From the NCBI RefSeq assembly GCF_030440365.1, contig NZ_CP124049.1, positions 1 to 63,921 of the forward strand: a stretch of DNA of 63,921 nucleotides, in the 5' to 3' direction. Position numbers and translations under genes: made by a program. Shown piece after piece: positions 33,922 through 42,378 of the stretch (position 1 is its first letter; every line of letters begins with the position of its first letter). The notes below the pieces were generated by a model that saw only the letters and a program-made list of their open reading frames with translations, made no database searches and was not told the origin of the DNA. This stretch comes from [Borrelia] lusitaniae. Lineage in GTDB: Bacteria > Spirochaetota > Spirochaetia > Borreliales > Borreliaceae.

Positions 33922-34554
33922 TTGCAAGATTGTATTTATAAGGTTATGGGTGATAATAACAACTTAAATGGTAATGTTCAAGATTTTAAATTTAATAATA
34001 TTGAATTTGCTAAATATTTGTCAACTCAAGTTATTGAGGATTCTTTAAGAATAGAAACTAATTTAAATAAAATTTTAAATACAAAAAATTTGCAGGATGC
34101 TTATTCAAATGTCCAAAATTTAAAATTTAAGCTTGTTTTTGTGATTAATCTGGCTAAAAAACTAAACAACCATTTACTCTTAGAAGTTGATAAAATTCCT
34201 CTTGATTTTGACATTCCTGTAACATTTAGGATTGTTGACAAGCTTTTAAAAATATTTTATTGGACAATAGTCAATTTTGATTCTCACACAGTAAACGAAA
34301 TTGAATCAATAGGTTTAAAAGAGCTTGATTTTTTATACGAAGATGAAGAAGGCCTCAAATCAGCAGAAGAAGAGATTAGCAGCATTGAAAATGCTAAGAA
34401 CAGAGAATCTCTTTTTGATTTACTTTTAGTTATTAAATGTACATTTCAAGCAGACAAGGCTTTAATCAAAGCAATTAAAGCGTCTCTTTTAGCGACATCT
34501 TTTATTGCTCAACAAGGAATAGAAGGCAAACAGACTTTATTTTTTTACATTTAG
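33922..34554 (+). CDS. Conserved hypothetical, BBA37-like
   Basis: 210 residues if TTG 33922 is used; ATG 33946 gives 202. Neither has a well-spaced ribosome site. No signal peptide. Helical and acidic (VIEDSLRIETNLNKILNTKN, LFDLLLVIKCTFQADKALIK). Position between the Mlp array and the portal gene corresponds to BBA37, and cp32 has related genes before its portal. A phage early or packaging accessory role is possible but not shown. Confidence 0.6.
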   Translation: MQDCIYKVMGDNNNLNGNVQDFKFNNIEFAKYLSTQVIEDSLRIETNLNKILNTKNLQDAYSNVQNLKFKLVFVINLAKKLNNHLLLEVDKIPLDFDIPVTFRIVDKLLKIFYWTIVNFDSHTVNEIESIGLKELDFLYEDEEGLKSAEEEISSIENAKNRESLFDLLLVIKCTFQADKALIKAIKASLLATSFIAQQGIEGKQTLFFYI

Positions 34555-34580
34555 TTTATGTTATTTGCTTTTCAAATATT

Positions 34581-34628
34581 TAAATGTTAAAAGTATAGAG
34601 AAAAAACTCTCTACACTTTTAACATTTA
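34581..34628 (+). terminator. Terminator after the BBA37-like gene
   Basis: TAAATGTTAAAAGT(A)TAGAG pairs with CTCTA(C)ACTTTTAACATTTA, 19 of 20 positions, with an 8-base loop. Confidence 0.75.
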
Positions 34629-34906
34629 TTGGGATTGGGCAAAGTATTGATTTAATTTTCATTTTTAATAGCATTTTACAATCTTTATCTTGCAACACAC
34701 CGGTAACATTAAAGAGAATATTTTTGTAAGCTTTACTTATATTCTTAAATTAATATTAACATAAATACCCCAAAGCGCATTAGTTTTTTTTATAAAATTT
34801 TAGATGAATTTTAATATTTAATTTTTTTTGTTAAATTATTATTTAATAATAAGTATTAAATAATAATAATTTGCATAAAAAAATGTTTTTGATATAATAA
34901 TGTATA
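34629..34906. other. Spacer upstream of the phage head operon
   Basis: AT-rich, no gene. Near 34840-34880 AATTATTATTTAATAATAAG and a nearby repeat form overlapping inverted repeats. The TATAAT at about 34893-34898 is a likely -10 of the head-tail operon. Confidence 0.45.
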
Positions 34907-36154
34907 ATGATATTTAAAAAAATGTTTAATGAATTTAAAATGGAAATAAAAAGCAAAGAATTTACAATCAATCCGGTTGATGTTTACAGATATTCAATTT
35001 TTTTTAGAAATTACATAGAAAATACAGTTGAAGATGCGCTTAAGAATGGAATTAATTTAAGCCTTCTTGAAACTTCTTGTCTTAAAGAGACAAAAGAATC
35101 TCTTTTAAGCTTAAAGGTGGAATTAAAAGAAGCTCTTCTTGAAGCAATGATAAGCTATAGATTTAATGGAGCAGGATACATTTTAGTAAAACCCAAAGTT
35201 GATGATGAAGATTTAAGTACAAAGGTTAACAGCGAATTGCCCTCAGGTTTTAAGTATCTAGATTTTCAAAAAATTATTAACAAAAGAGAATCTGATTACA
35301 TAGAGTATTTCTCTAGCTTAAAAGACTTAGATGGTCTAGGCAGCAAAGAAAGGGTTTTAAAAATAGACAAAAGCAGAGTAATAATTTATGAAAATTATGA
35401 TTATGTTTTAGGCTCAATCGAGCCTGTTTATACACAAAGTTTACTTTTCAATATTTGTCTTTTAGAACAAATTTATTTAGAAATAGAAAAAAGAATAAAA
35501 AACTATAATTTTTTGTTTTACAAAGATGAACATTTAGTAGAACTTGTTGAATCTTTAAAGCTTGCAAAAGAAGAAATTAGTGTTTTGGCAAACAGTAATA
35601 AAGGCAAAATATTTTCTACCTTTTTTAAAGGCCAAGAGCCAAACAAAAGCATTTCAGCGCTAAGTAGTGCTTCTGAGAAGCTTAGCAGAGAGCTTAGCAA
35701 GATTAAAAGCACTCTAAGCAATGATGGAATTTTTTATACAGCATCAGAGAATGCGCACCTTGAAGTAATAAAGTATGATTTAGAGTTTTTAAAAGACGCA
35801 TTTGAACTTGTTAAGGCAAAAATTGGAGCTGATACCAAAGAGCCTCTTACTAGAAGTTTTAATGAGCAAGTCAAAGGACTTGGCAGCAGTGGCAAGGGAG
35901 ACAAAAGTAATTATTACGACTATTTAAAAGGCGTTCAAGAATCTGTTGCTAATTCGTGCAATCTCAAGCTTAACAAACATTACAGATTAAATATGAAATT
36001 TAATGAGCTTGAAGTTTTAAGCTATGAGCAAAGACTTGAGAGAGACAATAAGCTTCTTGATGTTTATTTTAAATATTTAAAGCTAATCAAAAACGAAAAT
36101 CTAAGCCACAAGGCAAAAGAGAATCTAAGAGAACAATTAAGTTTAGTAATTTAA
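34907..36154 (+). CDS. Phage portal protein (DUF1073-like, BBA38-like)
   Basis: 415 residues. Matches the shape of DUF1073-type portals: N-terminal YRYSIFFRNYIENTVEDALK, AMISYRFNGAGYILVKPKVD, the region GLGSSGKGDKSNYYDYLKGV (portal-typical GxGxxDxxNYYDxL) and a C-terminal helix. Would form the dodecameric ring at the capsid vertex that meets the terminase. It begins the continuous head-tail operon running to 47.6 kb. Confidence 0.75.
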   Translation: MIFKKMFNEFKMEIKSKEFTINPVDVYRYSIFFRNYIENTVEDALKNGINLSLLETSCLKETKESLLSLKVELKEALLEAMISYRFNGAGYILVKPKVDDEDLSTKVNSELPSGFKYLDFQKIINKRESDYIEYFSSLKDLDGLGSKERVLKIDKSRVIIYENYDYVLGSIEPVYTQSLLFNICLLEQIYLEIEKRIKNYNFLFYKDEHLVELVESLKLAKEEISVLANSNKGKIFSTFFKGQEPNKSISALSSASEKLSRELSKIKSTLSNDGIFYTASENAHLEVIKYDLEFLKDAFELVKAKIGADTKEPLTRSFNEQVKGLGSSGKGDKSNYYDYLKGVQESVANSCNLKLNKHYRLNMKFNELEVLSYEQRLERDNKLLDVYFKYLKLIKNENLSHKAKENLREQLSLVI

Positions 36155-36165
36155 AAGGAGTAATT

Positions 36166-36759
36166 ATGCAAGAAATGGCTTCAAGCCTAGAATACGAAAC
36201 TAAAAACACAAAAGAAGATTCAAAAAGCTTAAATGCAAAAAATCAAGACTTAAATAGTGCTTTGTTTGAGGAATTTTTAGAATATAAAAATCTTAAAAGT
36301 AATAATAATTCAGGCAGTTTTTCTCACCAAGATTTAAGAGAATCTGTTGAGATAAATAAACTTGCAAATGATAATTTAAGCTTTGAGTATAATACAGAAA
36401 AGCTTTTAGCAAAAGGGTATTCTCTAAGAGAGGTTGTAAAAGGCCAAGCCGAAGAGCTTATTAGAAAGTATTTAAAAGACACTCAAATCTTAGCGGTAGC
36501 TGGAACTTGCAATTTTAATCAGATTGATTCATCTTCTCTTAAGATACTAATAAGGCTTGCAAAAGCTAATATTGATCAAAGCAAAAATGCAGAAAATTCG
36601 TACAAAATAATAAATTTTCAAAAAACAAAATTAGAAGCAAATAATTTAAGAAACAAAAATGCTTTTTTAAGCTTTCAAGGTGATTTAAGAAAAGCAATGC
36701 TTAATCAATGGGAAGAGCTTAAGAGAGAATTTTACTGTAATAAAAAAGTATTAGCTTAA
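36166..36759 (+). CDS. Probable scaffold/head assembly protein (DUF1357 type, BBA39-like)
   Basis: 197 residues, 11 bp after the portal gene with AAAAGGAG. N-terminus Asn/Lys/Ser-rich and helical; the second half contains NTEKLLAKGYSLREVVKGQA and QIDSSSLKILIRLAKANIDQ. Position between portal and decoration genes matches Borrelia DUF1357. Scaffold role inferred. Confidence 0.55.
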   Translation: MQEMASSLEYETKNTKEDSKSLNAKNQDLNSALFEEFLEYKNLKSNNNSGSFSHQDLRESVEINKLANDNLSFEYNTEKLLAKGYSLREVVKGQAEELIRKYLKDTQILAVAGTCNFNQIDSSSLKILIRLAKANIDQSKNAENSYKIINFQKTKLEANNLRNKNAFLSFQGDLRKAMLNQWEELKREFYCNKKVLA

Positions 36760-36777
36760 ATTTTTGTAATTTAAGCT
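36753..36777 (+). promoter_or_regulatory. Hairpin within the head operon
   Basis: AGCTTAAATT / AATTTAAGCT perfect 10-bp stem, 5-base loop; the stop of the preceding gene is in its left arm. Possible partial terminator or processing site between assembly and structural genes. Confidence 0.55.
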
Positions 36778-36816
36778 TTTAATAAAAAATTAATTTAAAA
36801 AAAGGAGATATTTAAA

Positions 36817-37428
36817 ATGAGTGATTCAATTGATTTTAAAAAAGAAATAGAAAAACTAAAAGCATCAAAGTTAAAACTTGAAACTCAGCTTGAAAGTTTA
36901 AAAAAGAATCAATCTCAAAAAATTGTTTTAGACAAACTGCAAAGCGTTAATGCTAGTAGTTACCCCGTCTTTGAGCAGAGTGGTCAATTTCAAGGTGAAG
37001 GGCTTTATTTTGCTCAAAAAGGTGTACTTAAAAGCTCGCCTGCTGACAAGTTTGAAAACTTTCAAGCTCAAGATTTTTGCTACAAATGTGGAGTTAAGCT
37101 TACTCTTAATGGCTCAAATTTGCAAATAGCAAGAGGCGGCAGCAGCGATCTTTACGGGGTTTGCGTGGACTTTGATGATTTTTCAAAAACTGGCACAGTT
37201 ATTCCAATAAGTTGTAGCTTTGAATGTGTTTTGATTGCTAAAGACAAAACAATTAAAGCAGAAGATCAGTTAATAATAAACAGTGAAGGATTTTTAGAAA
37301 AAGCAGGTGAGAATGCATCAGTTATTCACGCTTTAGCACTAGGAGCCGCTGAAGAATTTAAAGACAGAAGAGATGTTTACGGCGTTAGAGTTCTTTTTTT
37401 GGTCAAACAAATAAAAAATGCAATTTAA
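36817..37428 (+). CDS. Probable capsid decoration protein (DUF228 type, BBA40-like)
   Basis: 203 residues. An N-terminal coiled coil (residues 5-35, EIEKLKASKLKLETQLESLK) is followed by a beta-rich domain (GEGLYFAQKGVLKSSPADKF, GSSDLYGVCVDFDDFSKTGT, AEDQLIINSEGFLEKAGENA). The 'G..YGV..DFDDF...G' pattern is typical of Borrelia DUF228 and of small decoration proteins. Strong AAAAAGGAGATA site. Confidence 0.65.
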   Translation: MSDSIDFKKEIEKLKASKLKLETQLESLKKNQSQKIVLDKLQSVNASSYPVFEQSGQFQGEGLYFAQKGVLKSSPADKFENFQAQDFCYKCGVKLTLNGSNLQIARGGSSDLYGVCVDFDDFSKTGTVIPISCSFECVLIAKDKTIKAEDQLIINSEGFLEKAGENASVIHALALGAAEEFKDRRDVYGVRVLFLVKQIKNAI

Positions 37429-37444
37429 AATAGGAGAATTTCAA

Positions 37445-38374
37445 ATGAGTGAGAGTATATTAAATAACGAAGAGTATTTAAACACAGTAAGGGATGTTTT
37501 AGTAAAAGAGAGTCCAATTCCTGAATATTATCATTTTTTAGACTTAAAGCAAATAGAGAGTAGCAATATTTCTCTTGGAAGTGATAGAATTATTAAGTGG
37601 TATTCTAATCTAACAGATTCTCCAACACTAAAGGTTAATGACTTTAACACAGTCTCAACAATAAAGTTTCAAAGACAAATAGTCAAAATTAATTATTTGC
37701 CTTTTCAGTACGCATTTACTTACTATGCACCAGACGGTAAAGTTAGCTTAGAGGCAAACACAAATATTAACATGAAAGAAGGACTGCTAGGAGCAATCCT
37801 TAAGATACAAAAGTTAATGAGTGCTCATTATTTAAAGGGTGGACTCTCACTTTCAAAAAACTCTAAGAGAACTCTTCTTGTTGATGAGTCTAACAATGAG
37901 ACTATGTACGGACTTTTGAATCTCCCAAACCAAATAGACAAAACGGTCAAAGAGACAAACATTTTAGATCAAATAAAATCAATAAATGATGATCTCTCAA
38001 AGATTAATTTAGAAGATGAGCGAAGTGTGCCTTTTAAAATACTTACAACTAGCAAAATTAAAGGTCGTCTGCTTGAGAGACTTCCAAACAATAATTATTC
38101 ATACAAAGACATGCTTTTTGATTTTATAAGTGCAATTAACAATGATGCCAATATTGAGCTTGAGACTACAAATTTATTAGACAATGAAATTTTAATATAT
38201 CCAAGAAGCAGCAAACTGCTACTCTTAAAAGACGGTCATCAGCCAATATTAAATTCATACACAGAAGTTTCAAGTAGTAACTTTAGAACAAGTTTTCTTG
38301 ATTTTTCTATTGGAACAATTTTGGCAACAAGAAATTCAATTCTTAGAGTAAAACTTGAGCTAAAAAATGAATGA
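37445..38374 (+). CDS. Probable major capsid protein (BBA41-like)
   Basis: 309 residues from ATG 37445 (AATAGGAG 8 bases upstream). Contains SNISLGSDRIIKWYSNLTDS, YLPFQYAFTYYAPDGKVSLE and SNFRTSFLDFSIGTILATRN. Position after decoration gene and before neck genes, and length, fit a gpE/HK97-type coat protein, although no single motif proves it. Confidence 0.55.
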   Translation: MSESILNNEEYLNTVRDVLVKESPIPEYYHFLDLKQIESSNISLGSDRIIKWYSNLTDSPTLKVNDFNTVSTIKFQRQIVKINYLPFQYAFTYYAPDGKVSLEANTNINMKEGLLGAILKIQKLMSAHYLKGGLSLSKNSKRTLLVDESNNETMYGLLNLPNQIDKTVKETNILDQIKSINDDLSKINLEDERSVPFKILTTSKIKGRLLERLPNNNYSYKDMLFDFISAINNDANIELETTNLLDNEILIYPRSSKLLLLKDGHQPILNSYTEVSSSNFRTSFLDFSIGTILATRNSILRVKLELKNE

Positions 38375-38807
38375 AGGCAAATTAGATCCTAATGCCCCTT
38401 TAAGCTTAAACGCTTTAGAAAGTGAGAATCTAGGATCAGCTTTAAAAAGAGTTTATGAGCAAGTGCTAGGTCTTTTAATGCTTGATTTTAAAGATCTAAG
38501 CATTAAAGAATTTTCTTTGTATTTGAATTTGCTTGAAAATATTTTAATTCTTAAGAGAGTAAGAACTGAAAGCTTAAATGATTCTACAATGTTTGTTTTA
38601 ATTTATTATTTTATTGGTTGTGAGTTAAAAAAAAGAAACAGATTGAAAGGTTTTGATTTAAATTGCATCAAATCTGAAAAATTTAAAGAAATATCATTAG
38701 AGTATTTTCCTAAAGCTTCTAGCGGGTGTTCGAGTGATTTTTGTAAATACTTAGAGAGCTTAATAGAAGAGCTTAGAGCAAAAGACTCTCTAATAGGAGT
38801 AGTTTAA
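38367..38807 (+). CDS. Head completion/connector protein candidate (BBA42-like)
   Basis: 146 residues, overlapping the capsid gene by 8 bp. All-helical (ALKRVYEQVLGLLMLDFKDL, EFSLYLNLLENILILKRVRT) with several Cys near the C-terminus (SSGCSSDFCKYL). Size and place resemble a gp6-type head-tail connector. No firm family match. Confidence 0.45.
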   Translation: MNEGKLDPNAPLSLNALESENLGSALKRVYEQVLGLLMLDFKDLSIKEFSLYLNLLENILILKRVRTESLNDSTMFVLIYYFIGCELKKRNRLKGFDLNCIKSEKFKEISLEYFPKASSGCSSDFCKYLESLIEELRAKDSLIGVV

Positions 38808-39182
38808 GTGAAATCTTTAGAGATGATTAATACAGGTGTAAGTAATATTATAAATACGTATTCACAAGATCTTTTTTTCTGTAAATTTAGAACAATCAAA
38901 GATCCAATCAATGCATCTTACGAGACGAGATTTAAAAGTTCTGAGGCTGTTGTTTTTAAAGGAATGTTTTTGTTAATAAGTCCAGAAGAAGTAGTTGAGA
39001 TTGAAGGTGTAAATATTTTTGATAAAAATAGCTACGCTAAAGTGTATACTCTTGAAAGTTTTAAGTTTGAGCACGGAGATCTTGTTAGAGTTCACGATGA
39101 TTTTTATTCGATCTTGGGGGTTCAAAAAAGCTTTAAAGAAGGTCTAAATTACAGCACATTAGTTTTAAGGGGTTCTTGTTGA
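38808..39182 (+). CDS. Head-tail neck protein (DUF1506 type, BBA43-like)
   Basis: 124 residues from GTG directly after the previous stop (TAG GAG TAG TTT AA GTG). Beta-rich; ETRFKSSEAVVFKGMFLLIS and GDLVRVHDDFYSILGVQKSF resemble small stopper/neck proteins, whose C-termini typically read D.Y.I..v......G. Matches Borrelia DUF1506 by size and position. Confidence 0.6.
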   Translation: MKSLEMINTGVSNIINTYSQDLFFCKFRTIKDPINASYETRFKSSEAVVFKGMFLLISPEEVVEIEGVNIFDKNSYAKVYTLESFKFEHGDLVRVHDDFYSILGVQKSFKEGLNYSTLVLRGSC

Positions 39183-39484
39183 GTGTAAAAATTGTATTTA
39201 AAGACTTTTGCATTTTAAATCAAGAAAATAGCATTAAAATCAAATCAGAAGAACTTGAAAAAGAAACTAAGCTCAAACTGGCAAAGGCTTTCTGTCAAAA
39301 ATTTTATTCTAATATTTTTTCAAACAAAGCAATAAAAAAAGCTTTTAGAAAATCTATTCAAAAAGGACTTTTTGAAATAAAAGATCAGTTTAGATTTTTT
39401 TGTAAAAATTACTTACTAAGCAGGCAAATAGGCTTAAAGCCAAAAAGAGCTTTTAAGAGTAAAGGTAAACATTTAAAAATTTGA
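39179..39484 (+). CDS. Small basic tail-completion protein candidate (BBA44-like)
   Basis: 101 residues from TTG 39179, 6 bases after AAGGGG; a TTG one codon earlier is too close. Very Lys-rich (AIKKAFRKSIQKGLFEIKDQ, QIGLKPKRAFKSKGKHLKI). Located where gp10-like neck/tail completion proteins lie. Confidence 0.5.
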   Translation: MSVKIVFKDFCILNQENSIKIKSEELEKETKLKLAKAFCQKFYSNIFSNKAIKKAFRKSIQKGLFEIKDQFRFFCKNYLLSRQIGLKPKRAFKSKGKHLKI

Positions 39485-39536
39485 TCTTAAATTCCTTTAA
39501 GACTTAAATCTTTAAATGCAAAAGAAGAGGACAGTC

Positions 39537-40070
39537 ATGATTGTAGGACTAAATGAATCTGTACAGTTTTTAATACAAATACTTACAAAATTTAAAAAAT
39601 ATTTAGAGCTTAAAGAAATAGAATTAGAAATCTTAAACACTTACAACCACCCTTATTTAGAAAAGTTTGCTACAAATACTAACAATTTGATTGTATTAAA
39701 AAGCGAATCTTTCGAAGGGCTTACCCCTAGAAGTTTGAGTGGTAGAAATTTTTCTAAAACATCTAATGAATTTAGATTAAGGTTTTCGCTTTATTTTTTA
39801 AGTTTTATTTTACTTAAAGCTTACAGAGATTCTTATGAGCGTATTTGCAAAGCGTATGAACATTTTTTGGATTTTTTGCATGAGAATAGATTTAAATTTG
39901 AGTTTACAAAAGAGCTTGAGAGTGGTTCTTTTGTGCTTTTGACTTACTATTTGTGCTCGATTAGTGATTTAAATAATGATGGGCTTCTTGGTGTTTCAAA
40001 TATGCAAAGCAATATGTGTTTTAGTTTTAATCAGATTTTTATTGCAAACATACAGGTTTTAAAACAATAA
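39537..40070 (+). CDS. Tail terminator-type protein (DUF764 type, BBA45-like)
   Basis: 177 residues from ATG 39537 (GAAGAGGA upstream); an ATG seven codons earlier lacks a site. Contains ILTKFKKYLELKEIELEILN, NEFRLRFSLYFLSFILLKAY and a final SNMQSNMCFSFNQIFIANIQ. Position between neck and sheath genes fits a tail terminator or head-tail joining protein. Confidence 0.55.
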   Translation: MIVGLNESVQFLIQILTKFKKYLELKEIELEILNTYNHPYLEKFATNTNNLIVLKSESFEGLTPRSLSGRNFSKTSNEFRLRFSLYFLSFILLKAYRDSYERICKAYEHFLDFLHENRFKFEFTKELESGSFVLLTYYLCSISDLNNDGLLGVSNMQSNMCFSFNQIFIANIQVLKQ

Positions 40071-40133
40071 AGATAAATATTAAAAATAAATAAATATAAA
40101 TATTTAAAAAAAGAAATTAAAAAAGGAGGATAA

Positions 40134-41207
40134 ATGCCAAAAGATACAATAAGCGTTAGTTTGTTGCAAAACAGACTAACTGCTAACAATATTAATTATT
40201 ACAGTCCGCTTTTAATCTACAAAAGCAATGTTTTAGCAAGTAAATACTTAGCATTAAGTGTTACAAATTTTGAGGATTTAGTTAAAAAACTTGAGATACA
40301 AAAGTCTCAAGAGTCTGATTCTTCTAAGAGAAAAATAGCAGAAACAGAGCTAAGCGTTTTACAAAAATCAATAGGTGATTTTTTCAGCCAAGACGGGCTT
40401 AAGTCTGTTGATTTTTATGTCTACACCCAAATAAAAGAGATTAAAGATTTTTTAAAATCTAATTTACATCCGTTTGTAGTTTTTCTAAATCAGGCAGAAG
40501 ATACTATTAGCAGTGATTTTGAAGCTTTAAGAAAAGCTTACAATTTTATTGTAATTTCTACTAAAGACTCAAACTTGCCAAATTTTTTAAAAGAAAAGTC
40601 CAAAAGTGAGCTTAAAAATATTATTGCTTTCTACTCAGGAAATCAAAATCTGCATTTAAAGTTTGCAGCAGTGTATTTGCATCAAGCAAGCATTTTTCAT
40701 TCTGTTAATCCTTATGCAATGATTTTAAATGCTAGTCCTGTTTATGATGATTCTCTTATTGATTCTCTTAGAAAATCCAATATTAATTTTTATTCTCTTT
40801 TAAATGAAACTGGCAATGACGGCATTTTAGCGCTAAAAGAAGGAGTTACTCTCTCAGGGGATCCAATAGATGAAGCCTTTACGCTTTATTACATTAAAAA
40901 TGAATCAATAAAAGAGCTTATTAGGATTTGGAACAAAAACAACAGAGCAAACAGTAAGCTTAGTGCTTTAAATCTGGATTCCAATTTGCCAAACGAATAC
41001 ACAGCAGGGCTTGAATGTTTTTTTCACGAACTAAAAGAGAGAGGTCTTATTGTCTCTTATAAAGAAATTAGACTTAAAATTAATTCTTCTCAAGGTTTAA
41101 GCTTAAGCTTAGAGGTCGCACTAAAGTACAATGAAAGCTTTAATAGTGTTAATTTAATAATCACCTCACAAGAGATAAATGAATATTTAAGGAGAGATGC
41201 AAAATGA
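40134..41207 (+). CDS. Tail sheath protein (DUF787 type, BBA46-like)
   Basis: 357 residues; AAAAAGGAGGATAA precedes the ATG. Corresponds to Borrelia DUF787, whose features fit a contractile sheath: N-terminal ISVSLLQNRLTANNINYYSP, central NPYAMILNASPVYDDSLIDS and ETGNDGILALKEGVTLSGDP, and the C-terminal SLSLEVALKYNESFNSVNLI that would pack on the tube. Followed without gap by the tube gene, as in contractile phages. Confidence 0.7.
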   Translation: MPKDTISVSLLQNRLTANNINYYSPLLIYKSNVLASKYLALSVTNFEDLVKKLEIQKSQESDSSKRKIAETELSVLQKSIGDFFSQDGLKSVDFYVYTQIKEIKDFLKSNLHPFVVFLNQAEDTISSDFEALRKAYNFIVISTKDSNLPNFLKEKSKSELKNIIAFYSGNQNLHLKFAAVYLHQASIFHSVNPYAMILNASPVYDDSLIDSLRKSNINFYSLLNETGNDGILALKEGVTLSGDPIDEAFTLYYIKNESIKELIRIWNKNNRANSKLSALNLDSNLPNEYTAGLECFFHELKERGLIVSYKEIRLKINSSQGLSLSLEVALKYNESFNSVNLIITSQEINEYLRRDAK

Positions 41208-41632
41208 GAGAATATTATTCACTAGATTTAATATTTTTTAGCTTTGATGACAATTTAATAAGCAGAGGCAGTGTTGAGTACAGCACAGAGCCTAATGTAA
41301 TAGCTAAAGCAAGCACAGAAGACAGAAATTTCCCAATTCCAAGCTTTAGAGATCCAAGAACCATTGTTCATATTTTTGATTTAGAAGTAAGCAAAGGGTC
41401 TCTTGATTACAAGCTTTTAACAAAGCTAAGCAATAAGCAGTTTTACGAGAATCTGCCAAAATCTCAAAAGTTAAAAAGATTAGTGTTTAACGATCAAATG
41501 GGACTTAAAATTATTTCAAATAGTGCATTTTTTTCAGAAATTCCAACTAGAAAGTATTCATCTGAGAATGATACGGTTAAGTTTACAATTCACGCAATAA
41601 ATTGTGATGTTGAGAAAGCAGCGCTTATTTAA
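41204..41632 (+). CDS. Tail tube protein (DUF1463 type, BBA47-like)
   Basis: 142 residues, overlapping the sheath gene by 4 bp with AAGGAGAG inside it. Beta-rich: NLISRGSVEYSTEPNVIAKA, IVHIFDLEVSKGSLDYKLLT, MGLKIISNSAFFSEIPTRKY. Length and place directly after sheath match contractile-phage tube proteins. Confidence 0.7.
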   Translation: MREYYSLDLIFFSFDDNLISRGSVEYSTEPNVIAKASTEDRNFPIPSFRDPRTIVHIFDLEVSKGSLDYKLLTKLSNKQFYENLPKSQKLKRLVFNDQMGLKIISNSAFFSEIPTRKYSSENDTVKFTIHAINCDVEKAALI

Positions 41633-41667
41633 GTTTAAAATATTTTAATTAAGGATAAGAATTTAAA

Positions 41668-42159
41668 ATGAGGTATAAGTTAAAAATATTAACCAGAGCT
41701 AAAACACACACATACGTTTTAAAAGATATTCCCATGTACGAGTGGGACAATCTCTTAGGCTTTGATGTTGAAAGAGATGAGCTTATTGGCAAACTTAACA
41801 ATCTACAAACATTAAAAGAAATAACTAGTTTAATGATTTCAAGAAATTTTTTAGACGAATTTTACGAAATCTTAAACAAAGAGAGAAGATATTCTGAGCT
41901 TTATAAGTATGCTCTTCCCACAATTCTTTTTTCAGTTCAGTATTCACTTTTTGAAACAATAGAAGGATTCAAAAAGCCTGGTTTGGTTTACATTGAAAGT
42001 TTTCAAGACAGAAACGGTGATTACATTAAGTATGACTACATTGACAATCGGTGGAGTTATGATTTTTTAATTACAAGTAGTAATTCTTCAAGTTTAAATC
42101 AGGAAGATTCTCTAAAAGCTAATCCCAAATCTTTATTGCAAGAAGGTTTTAATGAATAA
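41668..42159 (+). CDS. Tail assembly chaperone candidate (DUF1473 type, BBA48-like)
   Basis: 163 residues; TAAGGATAAG before the ATG. Matches DUF1473 (YVLKDIPMYEWDNLLGFDVE, GLVYIESFQDRNGDYIKYDY). Lies between tube and tape-measure genes, the standard place for tail chaperones, and overlaps the next small gene by 8 bp in another frame. Confidence 0.6.
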   Translation: MRYKLKILTRAKTHTYVLKDIPMYEWDNLLGFDVERDELIGKLNNLQTLKEITSLMISRNFLDEFYEILNKERRYSELYKYALPTILFSVQYSLFETIEGFKKPGLVYIESFQDRNGDYIKYDYIDNRWSYDFLITSSNSSSLNQEDSLKANPKSLLQEGFNE

Positions 42160-42370
42160 CTCAGAGATTGCAACCAATTATTTCAAATACATAGAATATT
42201 TGACAAAAGAGGCTAATAAGTATTATTTTCCTATTGTAATGGGCATTTGTACGTACAAAGATGTTAAAAAAATGAGCTACAAAGAGCTTTTAGAAGTTAC
42301 AAGAGCTGCTAATTTAAAGCTTAACAAGGAAATCTACGAGAAGTTTTTGCCTGCTAGCAGCAAGTTTTAA
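42152..42370 (+). CDS. Small tail chaperone partner candidate (BBA49-like)
   Basis: 72 residues. Helical (IATNYFKYIEYLTKEANKYY, SYKELLEVTRAANLKLNKEI). The frame is already open upstream of its ATG, from 42116, so it could be made separately or as a frameshift extension of the preceding chaperone. Confidence 0.6.
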   Translation: MNNSEIATNYFKYIEYLTKEANKYYFPIVMGICTYKDVKKMSYKELLEVTRAANLKLNKEIYEKFLPASSKF

Positions 42371-42378
42371 AGGGTTTT

